A stretch of DNA of 64,000 bases. Origin: Durusdinium trenchii (Eukaryota > Sar > Dinophyceae > Suessiales > Symbiodiniaceae). A program made the translations under genes and the position numbers. This document shows positions 41,772 to 53,236 of this stretch, piece after piece. Below the pieces are notes generated by a model that saw only the letters and a program-made list of their open reading frames with translations, was not told where the DNA came from and did no database searches. Location: contig CAXAMN010003536.1 of the NCBI GenBank assembly GCA_963970005.1, forward strand, positions 36,944 through 100,943. Reading direction: 5' to 3'. Numbering within the stretch: position 1 is the first letter of the stretch; each line of letters starts with the position of its first letter.

Positions 41772-44700
41772 ATGGGGCCACGTTCGGAGCCTCGAAGGCG
41801 GCCCATTTACCATGGTGAGTCCTTACCGCCACCACCGGCACCCCCACCATCGAGGATCTCGCCGCTCTCAACCTTAGATCGAGTCCGTGACTTTCTCGAT
41901 CGGGCTGGCTTTGAGGGCCCTGAAGAGCGGCCAAAAGACCGAAATGATCGAAGGGTTCGATCAAAGGACGCAGAGTCTCGCAGTACCTCAGAGATACGCA
42001 GATTGCCAAAGAGCAGCGGGTCAAAGCCCCAGTCACAGCGTGGGAAGCTTCCAGATCCGCCAGCTCCGCCAGACCCACCGACCCCACCCACTCCACCAGC
42101 TCCACCAGTGCCACCAGTTCCACCAACACCTCCAGCAACACTTTCAGTGACACCTCCAGCACCCCTACTAGCTCCACCAGCCCCACCTGCACCGCCCAGT
42201 GTGCCAACCCTCCCACCCACCCCACCCATCCCACCTGGCCCACCTGCCCCACCTGCTCCACCTGTGCCACCCGCCCCACCCACAATGAAACGTGCTAGAA
42301 GTGTCAGCCAGGAAAGGGTACTTCCACCACCCTTGCCACCGGCAGCCGAGACACGTCAGAGCAAAAGACAAAGGTTTCCAGACCCTCCACCTCCACCAGA
42401 ACCAAGGTTGCCGCGCCCGCCACCTCCCCCCAAACCCGTTTGGCACGAGTATGAGGAGGATGACTATGACTATGACTACTACCAGACTTGGGATGAGGAT
42501 GAGGAAGATGAAAGATACTTTACTGAAAGGGAGGGCCGATTTGAACTATTTTCTCATAGCTCAGATGATGAAGACAACCAATCGCAGGTTAGCTACTTGC
42601 CGCCACCCCCTATGCCGGGTGACTTTGCTCTACCACCTCCGCCACCTGCCGTTCCCAAAGGTTGGGGCAAGGCTTCCAGGTTTACATCTCGCCGGAACAT
42701 GGCTGTGACTCACAGCAAGTGGTTCTGTAATTTATGCAACAAAGATTTTTGGAACGAGGAAAAATACAACATACATGTTCAAGATGATCATATCCCATGT
42801 CCAGAAGACGGCTGCTCCTTTTCAGGGCCTGAGTTTGTGATGGCCGTCCATAGGCTTAAGCATGTGAAAGCGGCGGATGGAAGTAGCGTCACAGACTCAC
42901 CGGAGGAGCTTGCTGCTTGGAAAGCCATGCGGAAAGCCAATTTTCCCAGCAAAGGCAACTTGCAGAGGAAGGCAGAGATGGAGGAGAAACGGCGATTGTC
43001 GGGTGCTCTTCCTGATCCACCTAAGGTCAGCATGCTGGAAAAGCTTTTGCGTCGCACCCATGGTGTGGAAAGAAGTGGAAAGGGCTTTGGGTACAAAGGC
43101 TGTGGCAAGAAGGGAAAGTTCAAGGGAAAGGGCAAGGAATGGAAAGGAAAGGATGGGAAGGGTAAGGAGTGGAAAGGAAAAGATGGAAAAGGAAAGGGCA
43201 AATTTTCGGGCAAGAAAGGAAAAGGCAAGAATAGGTGGACACTGGATCATGATGGGGATCAAGAGAGGCATCACAATCACCCTACCTACGCTGTGCCTTT
43301 GCCATCTGTGGTGGCCAATTGCGTGCCTTTGGAGGCGCCCTTTGGTATTCAGCACCATGTCAATGTGGCACCAACACAGCAGTTCAAATGGGGTCTTTGC
43401 CGCTTTTTTGAGCGTGGCTTTTGCTTTCATGGAGAGAACTGCCAGTATGAACACAGCGGAGCAAGCGCACAGCAAGTCATTAGCAGCACTGCCTGGTGGG
43501 CGCTTCCCTCCTCCCTGGCGAACCGTGCCGGACGACCAGGCTGGCGAAGAATTTGGACACTTGCTACTTGCTCCTAGTAGTAAGGTCAGGAGCCCTTAGT
43601 AGCTTCTTTGCTCCTAGTAGCGATGCCAGCAGCCCCTAGTAGCTACTTGCTCCTAGTAGCTTCTACTTACATTCTGGAAGCTCATTTGTTGTAGAAAGCT
43701 GCAGGCAATGCCAACCCAGCCCCTCGTATGCCCCCCAAGAACATTGCTCACAAATTCTTTGTAGGTGCGGTGTTTTGGGCGCAGTTGCACAAGAAAAACG
43801 GTGAGCTTTGTTTCCAAAAACGTCTTAAGCAAAACAGCTCAGCCCAAGTCGACACTTTAGATGCCTCAGTCCAAATCATGGCCCTGCAGAAATTACTGTA
43901 GGTGAAGCTGGACAAGGATATGTTTTGCTTTGGCGGATGCATGCTCCTTGCATTCGCTACCATTGACGTTTGAATCCGAGTGTTCCGAAGGTGATTCGGC
44001 TGCTGCTGCTGCTGCTGCATTCTAAACTAAAATACCTAAGAGGGAATCTGCCGGCTTGTTGTAAGTGGCCACCGCTTTGTGAGGCTGACATGAGTTCAAT
44101 ATGAATTCAAGTGACAGCTGAGCAACTCTGCCAGTTGGGCTTCTTGTGGGATGATGAAGCTGTCAGCCCTCAAACATAGTAGGTGTAAACTACGCTTCTT
44201 TACAGCTTGTACACGAGCAGCTGGTTGATGAACCTACTATCAGGCATCCGCTTCCATGTTGATTTTGGGGATGGGTTTGTGACGCGCATCCTATTCGGAA
44301 TTATTCGGATCTATATAATTATTCGGCCCTTTGGGTTGTGGGAGGCCATTTTGATCCATTTTGTATAGATATATATCAGCGTGCGTTGTTGGAAACGGGC
44401 TCGAATTCCAACCGGCTGCATTTATTATGGTTCCAAGTCGGAGGGACAGAGAGAGAAAGAGAGAGTGGGAAACGTCAAGACTGTCAAGGCCGACGGCCTC
44501 ATGCACTGATTCGTAGAGAAGTTGAGGAAGTGGAGAAAGTTCTTGTTCGATATTAGAGGAGTGAGGCATTCTCCCTGAGACCGGACAGAACCAGATGAAG
44601 CTAGTCAAGATAAAGAAACATTTGTTGGTCAAGGCTTGTTTATTTTAGACCTGAGCCTGACAGCTTGCAGGGGCAGCCAGTACATGTCTAATCCTTTAAG

Positions 44701-46391
44701 CTACTAGTAGCAAGTGCATCGCTACTAGTATCAAGGATATCAAATTCAAAAAAAATATGTTCCCCTACGTACATTCAATCATTCCTAGCAGGCGAGGGTC
44801 CAGCTGGTGGCGTCTTCGGGTCTCTTCGTTCTCGGCAGCTTCGCCCTACTCGCGTTGAACCCTATGTGGTTAGGGATCCACGAGAACGGAGGGATGGGCT
44901 GCTGAGAAGGCTTCTACAACCTGACGTGGAGAGGCGGGCGAAACAGGAAGAGTGGGTGGAAAAGAGTTGTCAAATGTGTAATAACAGTATCTAATTCATC
45001 ACTAGTCGCATTATTATGCAAATGCATGATCAGTTCAAGCTGGTGAGACAGCAACTAAGCCGGGCATAGGCTTGAAACGCAATTGCAAGTTGATGGGCTG
45101 CATGCAAAAAAAGGTGAGCAAGGATGAGCATGTGCTAGTACTTTTTTGACCCTTGCTTATTTTGTGTTGCTAAACCTGCTCAGGTACTATTCCGCTATCC
45201 TGCAGTGTGTGCGCTACATTGTCTCCACTGATTTCTTGCGTTTGGAAAGGCCTCACATCGAGGGCCAGCCTGAGGTTCAACCGCAGCCACCTGTCTTGAA
45301 TAGCAATATCGCGATATTACATTCAAACCATTCGTGTTGCAAGAGTTTCACCAGTGCTTTCTCAGGAATTGAGGTCATAGAGGCCTCTGCACCGCACCTG
45401 TCCATTCCGGCGGTGGGTCCTTGTGTTCTGTTGGGTGTGCATTTCCTCCAGAAGGACATTGTTAAACAAGAACTGCGCTCGAAAGGAAACGTCCCAATGG
45501 TCCCAATCCGCACCTGATAATAATTATGTGACGCTGGTCGGGCTTTGGTTGGCCGCCTTGTTTTTTCAAGTTTGCGGTTTTGCATCAATGTTGATGTGTA
45601 TAATATACACTTTGTACGTACTTTTGATTTTGTATATGCTAGAATTTCCTCCATGAATGCCGCTTCATCCACAGGTGCACACGAATACAACATGATAATG
45701 ATGAGCATACATTTGCATGCCTTACACAGGAACGAAGTTTACAATGCTGCACAGTAGTTGTTTTGACGTCCTTGTGGTTGTAGCGCGGAAAGTTGCAATG
45801 CTTCCCTTCTGGAGGGGGAAGGTGAATACATGTTCAGCAACTGCTTATGTATGCCCTTTGGCAACAACACTGCCTCAAAGCTGTTCACGCAATCAGTACC
45901 ATCTTCAGGAACTGTCAACGCGGGACTTTCGTAAGCAATTCAGAATTGTTTATATATATATATATACTACATACATAATTTTAGACCTTAAGCATCCTTC
46001 AGCATGACATGCAGAACTAGGAAGGGGAGCATCCGTCGCGAAAAAAAACAATAAACACACTTCAATGTCTTGGGATTGTTGGACGCTCCCGGCATTAAAA
46101 AGCTTGCTGGTTTGTTTGTTAATTTGCCAAATTGATTCCTAATCTGTGTTCCGAAAGGTGGTGTGGGGTGGACAGGCATGGAGGGCATGCCACCAAGAAC
46201 AAACAACACCAAATTCCATCGGTTGCTTTCGGATTTTGCTCCCCAGCCAAAGCTTCAGGCCAAGTCCCGTTCAACAAGCCGCCACGGAGCAACCTGGCGA
46301 TGAGCCGGACAATCAACTGATGGATACGGAGCCCACTGACCTGGACGATGAAGAGATTGCTGGATTGGGCTCTTTGTTACGCAAAGAATAA
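41772..46391 (+). CDS. NUFIP1: NUFIP1-like snoRNP assembly factor (multi-exon)
   Basis: The first exon frame starts at ATG 41772. Residues about 90-180 are Pro-rich, and an acidic Tyr/Asp patch lies near 235-255. C2H2 zinc finger 1 is C319-x2-C322-x12-H335-x4-H340; finger 2 is C343-x4-C348-x11-H360-x3-H364. The NUFIP motif 'SPEELAAWKAMRKANFPS' starts at residue 376. A Lys/Gly tandem (KGKEWKGKDG twice) follows, then a CCCH finger C543-x7-C551-x5-C557-x3-H561. After 43.46 kb a frame change or small intron is likely ('LPGGRFPPPWRTVPDDQ' reads better in the next frame). Later exons are at about 44792-44960 ('LLRRLLQPDVERRAKQEEW') and 45184-45280 ('ILQCVRYIVSTDFLRLE'), which matches the conserved C-terminal segment of NUFIP1. 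An acidic last exon ends at 46391 ('DDEEIAGLGSLLRKE'). NUFIP1/Rsa1 links box C/D snoRNP proteins to the R2TP/HSP90 machinery in the nucleus. Confidence 0.7.
43560..43675. repeat. CTCCTAGTAG minisatellite
   Basis: Four near-copies of GCTCCTAGTAGC/AGCCCTTAGTAGC lie at the end of the first NUFIP1-like exon frame. CTACTAGTAGC-like words recur at 44700-44730. Confidence 0.7.
44000..44020. repeat. (CTG)6 microsatellite
   Basis: CTGCTGCTGCTGCTGCTGCAT in an intron of the NUFIP1-like gene. Confidence 0.9.
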
Positions 46392-46439
46392 AAATATCCA
46401 TATCGAATTAATATATAATTATTTTGAAATCAAAATATA

Positions 46440-47800
46440 TAAATATTATATATCACGAAAGGTAGCCCTTTAGGGGATACCTTGAGTTTGTCTTGCGAAG
46501 CAAGTGTTGGGACGTCCGGGTCTAATAATTGATCGCTTAATTCAAACACCCCCCCCCCTCGAATTGATGTTTCAATACAGATCCCCACCCCCCCGCCCCC
46601 TTGGAATTGATTTTCACGAAAGGTAGCGGTTACGCTACCTGAGTTTTCCTTTTGCTTTAGCAAAAATGTATTAACCCAGACCTGCAGCCTATCTCTCGGA
46701 GAAATGGTCCCCGACATCTTCGTTTGCTGGCCGGGGTTCAACTCCACCCTAGCGCGCCTCGGGGACCGGGTCAACCGTTCGAAAACACTGTAAATATTAG
46801 TGTTTTTAGCTCTTCCAGTCTTTAGCAGTGACCAAAAATTATGGAATTTACAGCGTTTTTTGTGGCTGTCCGGCGAAAAAAGACCAAAAACCAGGAAAGA
46901 TTTTGTCAGAAAGGGTTTTTGAGGCTTTTGGAGGCTTCAAAACTGCACAAAACTATGGTATTTACAGGGTTTTGTGCACCTTCCCGGCAGAAAACGCCGG
47001 TATTTACGCGGTTTTCTGCGCTTTTCCAGCGCTCAACCGTGGTGCGCCTTTGGATCGACGGCTACAAAATACCGTAAATACTAGTGTTTTCAGCTCCTGT
47101 CTTCAAGCGTGGCCTTAGACCTTGCCGCGGCTATGGATCGACGGCAACGAAACCTTGTAAATACCAGTATTTTTGAGCACGTCCTGTTTGTAAGCATGGC
47201 CTGCGGCCACGCAATTTACAGGGTCGCCGTACGTCACTATGTAAATCCGAAGTTGTATTTGAGAAATATGTGACTCCTTTTGAAGGCACGTCGCGTTTGT
47301 GCACTAGTCTTTCTTTCACGCTCACTCACTTCTCTTCAAACAAGTGGGGGGCGTCTTACCTCCTCCCGGATTACGCCTGATTCCCTGCTACCTTTCGTTC
47401 ACCCCCCTCCTCTCTCAAGTTCAATGCAGACCCCCCCCCCCCCCCCCTCGAAAATTAATTCTCTCCTGGAGAACGTTTTCGTGAGCCTCTCATGATTTTA
47501 GGATAATTGAAACCCTCTTGAACATTTAGAAAGAATGAATATGAACTTCTAAAAGGTGTTCTTCGAGGGGATACATACTTGAGCTATGGGGCAAATTATT
47601 TTTTCCTAAGAATCTTTTTGAACATTTCGAGAGTATATATTTGAATATTTAGAATACATATAAATATATATTTACGAAAGGTCGTTTCCGAGGAGATAAA
47701 TCACTATGTCGAACATTGTATTTTTGTGTTTGCCTCTCGTGTTTTCTTCTCTTCTCGCTGTCTTACCTTTCGTAATTCTTTCCTTTTAAATTATATTTAT
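46440..47800. repeat. AT-rich DNA with ACGAAAGGT motifs, small GC hairpins and poly-C tracts
   Basis: ACGAAAGGT occurs at 46455, 46616 and 47674 on the plus strand and at 47390 and 47765 on the minus strand. Two copies lie in hairpins: GGTAGCCC-TTTA-GGGGATACC (46461-46481) and AGGTAGCG-GTTA-CGCTACCT (46621-46640). CTTGC-GAA-GCAAG is at 46492-46504. Poly-C runs lie near 46548, 46588 and 47430 (the last about 18 C). From 46.79 to 47.23 kb a degenerate unit built around TATTTACAGGGTTTT / GTAAATACTAGTGTTTT repeats in both orientations. No gene. Confidence 0.75.
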
Positions 47801-48123
47801 TAAAACAAATGAATATATAATTTATATATTCAAATTTAATATATTTTTTAAATATTTTAAATTATGATTTTAGAATATTATTAAAATGGCAAGATTATAA
47901 TTAGGAAAGTATAATTTTGATGGTATTAAGTAAAATTGATATTAATTTGATTATGGATAAATATATGATATGTTTTTTTGTATATGTTTGTTATATTAGT
48001 TATTTTTTTGGATGGGTTTGTAATTGTTTGGTATATAATTCTTGATGTAATGGTTGGAAATTCGATTTGAATAATTATATATGTGTTTTTTTCGCATTAT
48101 ATATGTTAATATTTTATTGTTAT
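47801..48123. other. Very AT-rich spacer, no gene
   Basis: About 320 bp of nearly pure A/T with no frame of interest. It is the left flank of the copia insertion and is continuous in character with 56.22 kb onward. Confidence 0.6.
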
Positions 48124-48127
48124 TTTC

Positions 48128-48361
48128 TGGTAGCTGGAGTTGTAGAAAGGAAGACGATCGAATACTCGAAGTTCTAGTCGAAGATCGGTCGAAGCGATGC
48201 CGATGCCCACGAAGTTAGCGTTGCCTATTTTCTATTATGGCTTTAAGTCGTGCGCAATTCCTACCCCTGACAGTGGTTCGGTTTGAGCCCATTGGGCATT
48301 CATGAAATAGATACCATGTTTCTCCAAGGCATGGTGGCACATGATTTCTTTAAAATTAACA
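48128..48361 (-). repeat. Copia LTR, left copy
   Basis: 234 bp, homologous to 55987-56214. By eye it shows 20 substitutions (19 transitions) and one 6-bp insertion (GCCGAT duplication near 48200). Eleven differences are T here and C in the other copy, with only one the reverse. Confidence 0.9.
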
Positions 48362-48757
48362 TCGGTGGTTGTTTCGACCAAATTAGTCCACAATCCACTC
48401 TTTATACGAGCACCTGCCTTCTTCTCTTACAAACTCTTGAAAATCTTCGAAGGTGGTGCTGCTCATAGAATTTGTAACAAAAGGCGTCTGAGCGCCTGGA
48501 CCACAAAAATTACAGGCGTGTCGTCTCACAACACGGCCGGAGCGGGAAGTGCCGCGACGTGTCTCTTCAGCATGCTAGGCGGCTGCAAAAGGTGTGGTTA
48601 CCACTCCATGCTCAAGCGGGCAGTCTTCAAGGTGCCCTTGGATCTTTCGGAAAGCTCTGGTGAAGAGCGCACAGCTGCGACGGTGCCGGTCGTTGAGTTC
48701 TGCTAATTCATCTTGGTCAGCATGGTTTTCTGCCAACACAGCATCGTTCTCCGTGCG
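48362..48757 (-). other. Copia 3' untranslated region
   Basis: About 400 bp between the end of the polyprotein and the 3' LTR. No clear polypurine tract is visible beside the LTR, perhaps because of decay. Confidence 0.5.
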
Positions 48758-49950
48758 CTAAAATTGGTTGCGCGCGATCAGCTCTGCAAGGCGCTCTTCG
48801 AGCTCACAAACCTTCTCCATATGTTGGAGATGAAGATCTCTCAGCTGGTCCCTCAGGGCCTGCTCATGCCTCTCATGCCGACCTGCCGTCACCCGGATTC
48901 GGGTGTTGACCAAGTTGCGCCAATGGCGGCGCTCGAGGAACCTGCCAAACTTGTAGGTAGCAAAGCTCAGAATCGCTGAGAAGAGCATGAGGAGCGTGCA
49001 GAGTACAGTCAAAGGCGACCAAAAATATTCTTGCTCAACAGGGCATGTGTCAACGTCCAAGGCCTGGATGAAATGGTTACCAGCCAATACAGCTTTGACC
49101 TGGGTATAGCAAACCAAGGCTGTCAAGGGAATCTTCGATGAGGAAGATGTATTGTTCCACGCCACTGCTTGAACCGGAGTCCGTTCAAGGTCATCGAACT
49201 CCTGCTCTGCTTGTGTGGTGTTTTTTGTTGTGCTTGTTTGGGGTTTGTGGATGTTGTTGTGATTCTTTTCTTGCAATGCTCTTTTACGAACTCTTGTTTG
49301 CTCTTGTCTCTCTCTTCTTTCGTTTTCTTCTTTGCACTGACATAGTTGGCTGGGGTCCCAAACCAGTTTAATGCGACCATAGCGCAAACGATCAACCAGC
49401 AAAGATCTCGTGCTTGTTTTGGTGAGTCCATCGGCGTATTGCCGTTCGCTAAAGACCCAGCGCAAGTTGCCACCCAGCTCGGTGATCTGCTGTTTTGCTA
49501 CCCGGATTTCCAGGTATGTTCTTTTGTCAACTGAGGAGCTGGTTGAGGAGGATTCCTTGTGGAATGTATCGTTAACGCTTTGGCGTCCGTGATCAATGTT
49601 GGATACAAACTTGACTTTTCTTGAAGGCGATCACGGAGGTCCATGTTGGGGTTCATGATGCAAGACCAAAATCGAGCTATGTATTCGTTGGCGTCTGATG
49701 TTTGTCCTGCGGCTTGGGCTTCAGCACTGAGACTGCTTCTCGCCACACGTGGCAGTTTGAACGATCTCCAATCAACAACGTGGTAGGAGGTCTCTTCATG
49801 GAAGACAGTGTCGGGCGTGATGAAGGCGATGAAGCCTCCTTGAGAAGAATGGTCTTCCCTCACTGCATGCGCTGCATCAAACATCACACTCAGTCGAGCC
49901 TTGCTGAGGTCTTGCCAAGAGTGAATGGACTCGAAGGGCTTATAGCGCAA
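48758..49950 (-). CDS. Copia RNase H and membrane/coiled-coil tail
   Basis: RNase H: 'ARLSVMFDAAHAV' (Asp), 'LPRVARSSLSAEAQAAG' (Glu), 'YPTLITDAKALT' (Asp), ending at 49498. A frame change leads to the 49465-48758 frame with 'WVFSERQYADGLTK', the RNase H C-terminus. The remaining 200 residues are unusual: a Lys/Arg/Thr-rich linker, a predicted transmembrane helix at residues about 150-172 ('SPLTVLCTLLMLFSAILSFA') and a charged coiled coil at about 196-232 ('ALRDQLRDLHLQHMEKVCEL'). Copia polyproteins normally end after RNase H. Confidence 0.75.
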
Positions 49951-49979
49951 GGTGATGTCGCTATTCTCCTTTGCAAAGC

Positions 49980-51108
49980 GAAGTAGAGAGTTCCCTTCGA
50001 CAATGGCTCTCAGCTTGTTGGTCTTCTGCTATCCACTGATGAGGCTCGCACTGCATTGGAGGTGTGGTTGTGATTGAACAGCTGGTCACTGAAGGCTTCC
50101 CAACAATGCACGAAGTTGTGATCGATCATATTCATTCATTTCATCTTCTGGTCCACGACCTTGGTGTATGGTCACCGGTTTGACTTTCTGGATGAAATTC
50201 TTCTGAGAGAGGGAAGAGAGGGACCAGGCAAAGTCGGAGCGATTGTGGGTCACTCCGCAGTACTCCATGGTTTCAGAGTCTTCTTGCTAGATTCGAAAGT
50301 CAAAGATCTCCTTGAGTCGGCCTTCGGCAGTCAAGTAGGTTTGACAATTGCGATCTCCAGCACCAAACATGTCATTAACGTGTAGACAGATCATACCACA
50401 AGGTCGAATTGTACCGCAGGGTTCTTCATGGTGCAGTGTGAAAAGGCAAGGATCAAGTTCATGAGATCGCCAACCTTCTTGGGTGAGCCGACGTTTGGCT
50501 TCAAGCCACCAGCGTCTGGGTGCATCAAGTTATCCGTACACGGGCTTGATCAGGGCCATGCGACTTTCGGGTTGACATCCCAAGATGGCATTGCAATCTG
50601 TCGGAAGACGAAGCCATAGTTTCCTCTGTTGTGGCAATCCCTGCAAGAAGGCAGTTGCAACATCAGCTGACCAGCTATGCCAACGAAGCATCGCTGAAAT
50701 GCTCAAAAGGAGTGACCTGGCCAATCTCGAGGCGGTAGGGCTTGCAGTGTCAAGCTGTCCGGACAATGCATCGATGTCATTGTAGCCTCTGACCACCAGG
50801 CGTGCCTTGGCTCTCGGACTGCCATCAGCATTCTTTGACCACTTCAAAAGCATCTTGCTCGTCAACGTTCGATTAGGATCAGCCTCAGAGGTTGAGGAGA
50901 ACTCCCAAACACCATTCTCAAAGAAACTCTTCAGCTCCTTGCACTTGGCCTCGTAAAACAGTTGGAGCTCAGCTGAATTGAGATTCTTTTCACGAACTTC
51001 ACCTTTATCTTTCTTCACCTGCCGGATGTGATGAGTCTTAGCTGCTTGGGCTGCCTTTCTCACAAAGCGCATAGATGTTGCTGATGTGGTTGTAGATGAT
51101 GAAATCAT
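49980..51108 (-). pseudogene. Copia reverse transcriptase, frameshifted, with HVND in place of HVDD
   Basis: The intact N-terminal part (51108-50530) has the copia RT pattern: 'SPRAKARLVVRGYND', 'DTASPTASRLARSLLL' and motif A 'SWSADVATAFLQG' with its Asp, ending at a stop. Downstream the coding sense moves between frames. Motif C is readable at 50363-50389 as 'CLHVNDMFGAGD', where the first Asp of the catalytic pair is Asn (codon AAT, plus strand ATT at 50375-50377). This copy could not polymerise DNA. Confidence 0.85.
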
Positions 51109-51120
51109 GCCCCACTCTTG

Positions 51121-51740
51121 TCATTTCGCGGCAGTGATTTGAAAGATGGTCTGACCAATCCATTTCTTTGGAACAGGTGCAGCGTTCTTGGAGTTCTTGG
51201 TGCTTTTGAAGATGTTCTCGGTTTTGAAGTGGTTCGTCACCGAGTGAGGATTGGATCCTGGCTCCCGGTAGACCGTCACTTGCACATCATCGAGGTCTTC
51301 TACAGGAATTGGTAGGTCTCGACGGTCTCGGATGTCGAAGAGCTTGGATCGTAGATTCACGTGGTGACGAATGAGACACCACTTTTGATTTCCCGGAAGT
51401 CTTTTAAGGAGCTCTTCAATTCCAAGGTCTTGGTGTCCTTCTGAAAGATCCATCCAGGTGGAAGGGAATCTGCATCAAGATCCTCCATTTCAAAGACTGT
51501 CTCGGCATTCTCTGGCTGAGGTGGCTTCATGTAGGGAGTCATTGAAGCACGTGCTGTTCGTTGTGGACCAAAGGACATAGTTTCCTGTCGATCAAGACGC
51601 ATGCGCTGCTGCTGGAAGGTCTCTGGTTTCTCGGGCTTCTGAAATGTAACCTGAATAACAGGATCCAATGATGGAGCAGCTTCAGAACTTGCATTCGGTG
51701 TTGGTGGAACAGGTTCAGCAGAAGGTTCCGACTCCATGTC
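51121..51740 (-). CDS. Copia linker between integrase and RT
   Basis: Two overlapping frames (51357-51737 and 51121-51453) encode a Pro/Glu-rich linker ('TFQKPEKPETFQQQRMRLDR') and a compact segment with 'FREIKSGVSFVTT'. A frame change near 51.4 kb separates them. It has no catalytic motif and is a spacer in the polyprotein. Confidence 0.45.
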
Positions 51741-51781
51741 GCTGATCTCTGGTACTGCAGGTAGTGCTGAAGGAGGTAGAG

Positions 51782-53236
51782 CTAGATCAGCGGGAGGTCC
51801 AGAAGGTTCTGTTGCCGGAGGCTCTGGGTCTTCATGTTCTGCAGGAGGTCCAGGTAGATCAGGAGCACTCGCTGGTTCCCCACAGGAGTCATATGAAAGT
51901 CTTCATCTGGAATGGACGGAGTGTAGTCCTCAATCTCTAGCGGTAGTTCATCAAGCCGACGTCTTTTGGAGTCAGGCTCATCAAGGTCTTCTTCTTCTTC
52001 ATGTTCATCAATGTCGAGGAGATTCTGGCGGTTGACCTTGTCCAAGTCGATGAAGCGGGTGACTCCACGAGACTTCAAGGATTGAAGAACACGATTTGCA
52101 TCTTCAAGGTTGTCAATTGCCGTGTTCTCGAGGTGGTTGAACTCTGGTCTCCCATGGTGAGGAGTTGCTCGGATGAGTTGAGTTTTGTGAGCCAACCAAT
52201 AGACATATGGCATGCCGTCTTTCTCCTCCACGCAGACCACTTTTGCAGGACCACGCCACCTGATCTTACACAGATCGTTTTGTTGAGCGTCTCTCCAGTA
52301 GTGGCAGATCTGTCCAGGTAGAAGACGTTGGTTTGTTCCTGCATACCTCCTCAACAGTGCACGTCTCAAACGACGATCGGTGTCCGCCTGGATGATGGCG
52401 GTCTTTGCCATGTTGCGTCGATGTAGATGTTCTTCAAAGTCATCGGAGGTCTTCAGTGTACAGTCAACTGAGGAGAGCAGTCCGGGTTGCGCAGGCTGAT
52501 AGCCAAGTACCCACTGCGTTGGAGAGCAGCCAGACACGGTCGGCTGAGCATTGAGCTGAGGCAAAACATAGGCCAGGGCTTGCTTGACGCCATCACCATC
52601 TTCAAGGCTCAAATCATGCATGTAGACCTCGAGGGCTTTTCTCAAAACGGAGTGGCGTCTTTCAACATGTCCAAGGCGCTCATGTGCTTCGCCAGGTCCC
52701 ACGTTGTGAAGGATGCTATGCTCATCAGTCCATTGCCCAAACTCATCGCTGAGCCAACCACGACCTTCATTAGTGATGAGCTGCTGAGGAACACCAAAGT
52801 GTGCCACCTAATGTCGTTCAAGGGCCTTGATGTAGTCCTGAGTGCGTTCACTGTCCAACAAGGCTTCTGCTTGAAATCGAGTAGCAACATCAAGGATGGC
52901 CAGGATAGGCATCTTCTTCTTACCCAACTTGATCCAGAAAACGTCGCTCTGCACGACCTGGTTGAAGTGCTGTGCCTCCTTGATCGATGCAGGTGCTGCT
53001 TGATTTGGCTTCTTGTAGCGCAAGCACGAAGAACACAAGTAGTTCTCAGCAACGGAGAGGACTGTAGCACTCGCTCCACGGGCCGTGAGAAGATCGACCA
53101 AGGACTGGGCGGATGGATGCCCAAGATTTCTGTGCAGCCTTTGGACCACTCTCAAAGCTTTTTGTTTTCCTTCAGCATGAAGATCGACCAGTTTGCCCAG
53201 GTATGACTGCATCTCTTGGACGGCGAAAGCGCCATC
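51782..53236 (-). pseudogene. Copia integrase, one in-frame stop
   Basis: In the same frame as the segment before. The GAG-pre-integrase HHCC zinc motif is 'RLHRNLGHPSAQSLVDLL' followed by 'YLCSSC'. The DDE core begins 'VVQSDVFWIKLGKKKM' (first Asp). A TAG at 52808-52810 interrupts it just before 'AHFGVPQQLITNEGRGW', where the second catalytic Asp is Asn (AAT at 52769-52771 on the plus strand ATT). The Glu is in 'GHVERRHSVLRKA'. The C-terminal part includes a chromatin/GPY-like region ('KIRWRGPAKVVCVEEKDGMP') and an acidic tail. Integration by this copy would be blocked. Confidence 0.85.

Noticed and set aside
44341-44372. GGCCATTTTGATCCATTTTG as tandem spliced-leader relic
   Set aside because: It lacks CCGTAG and GGCTCAAG; the match is limited to a CCATTTTG word twice.
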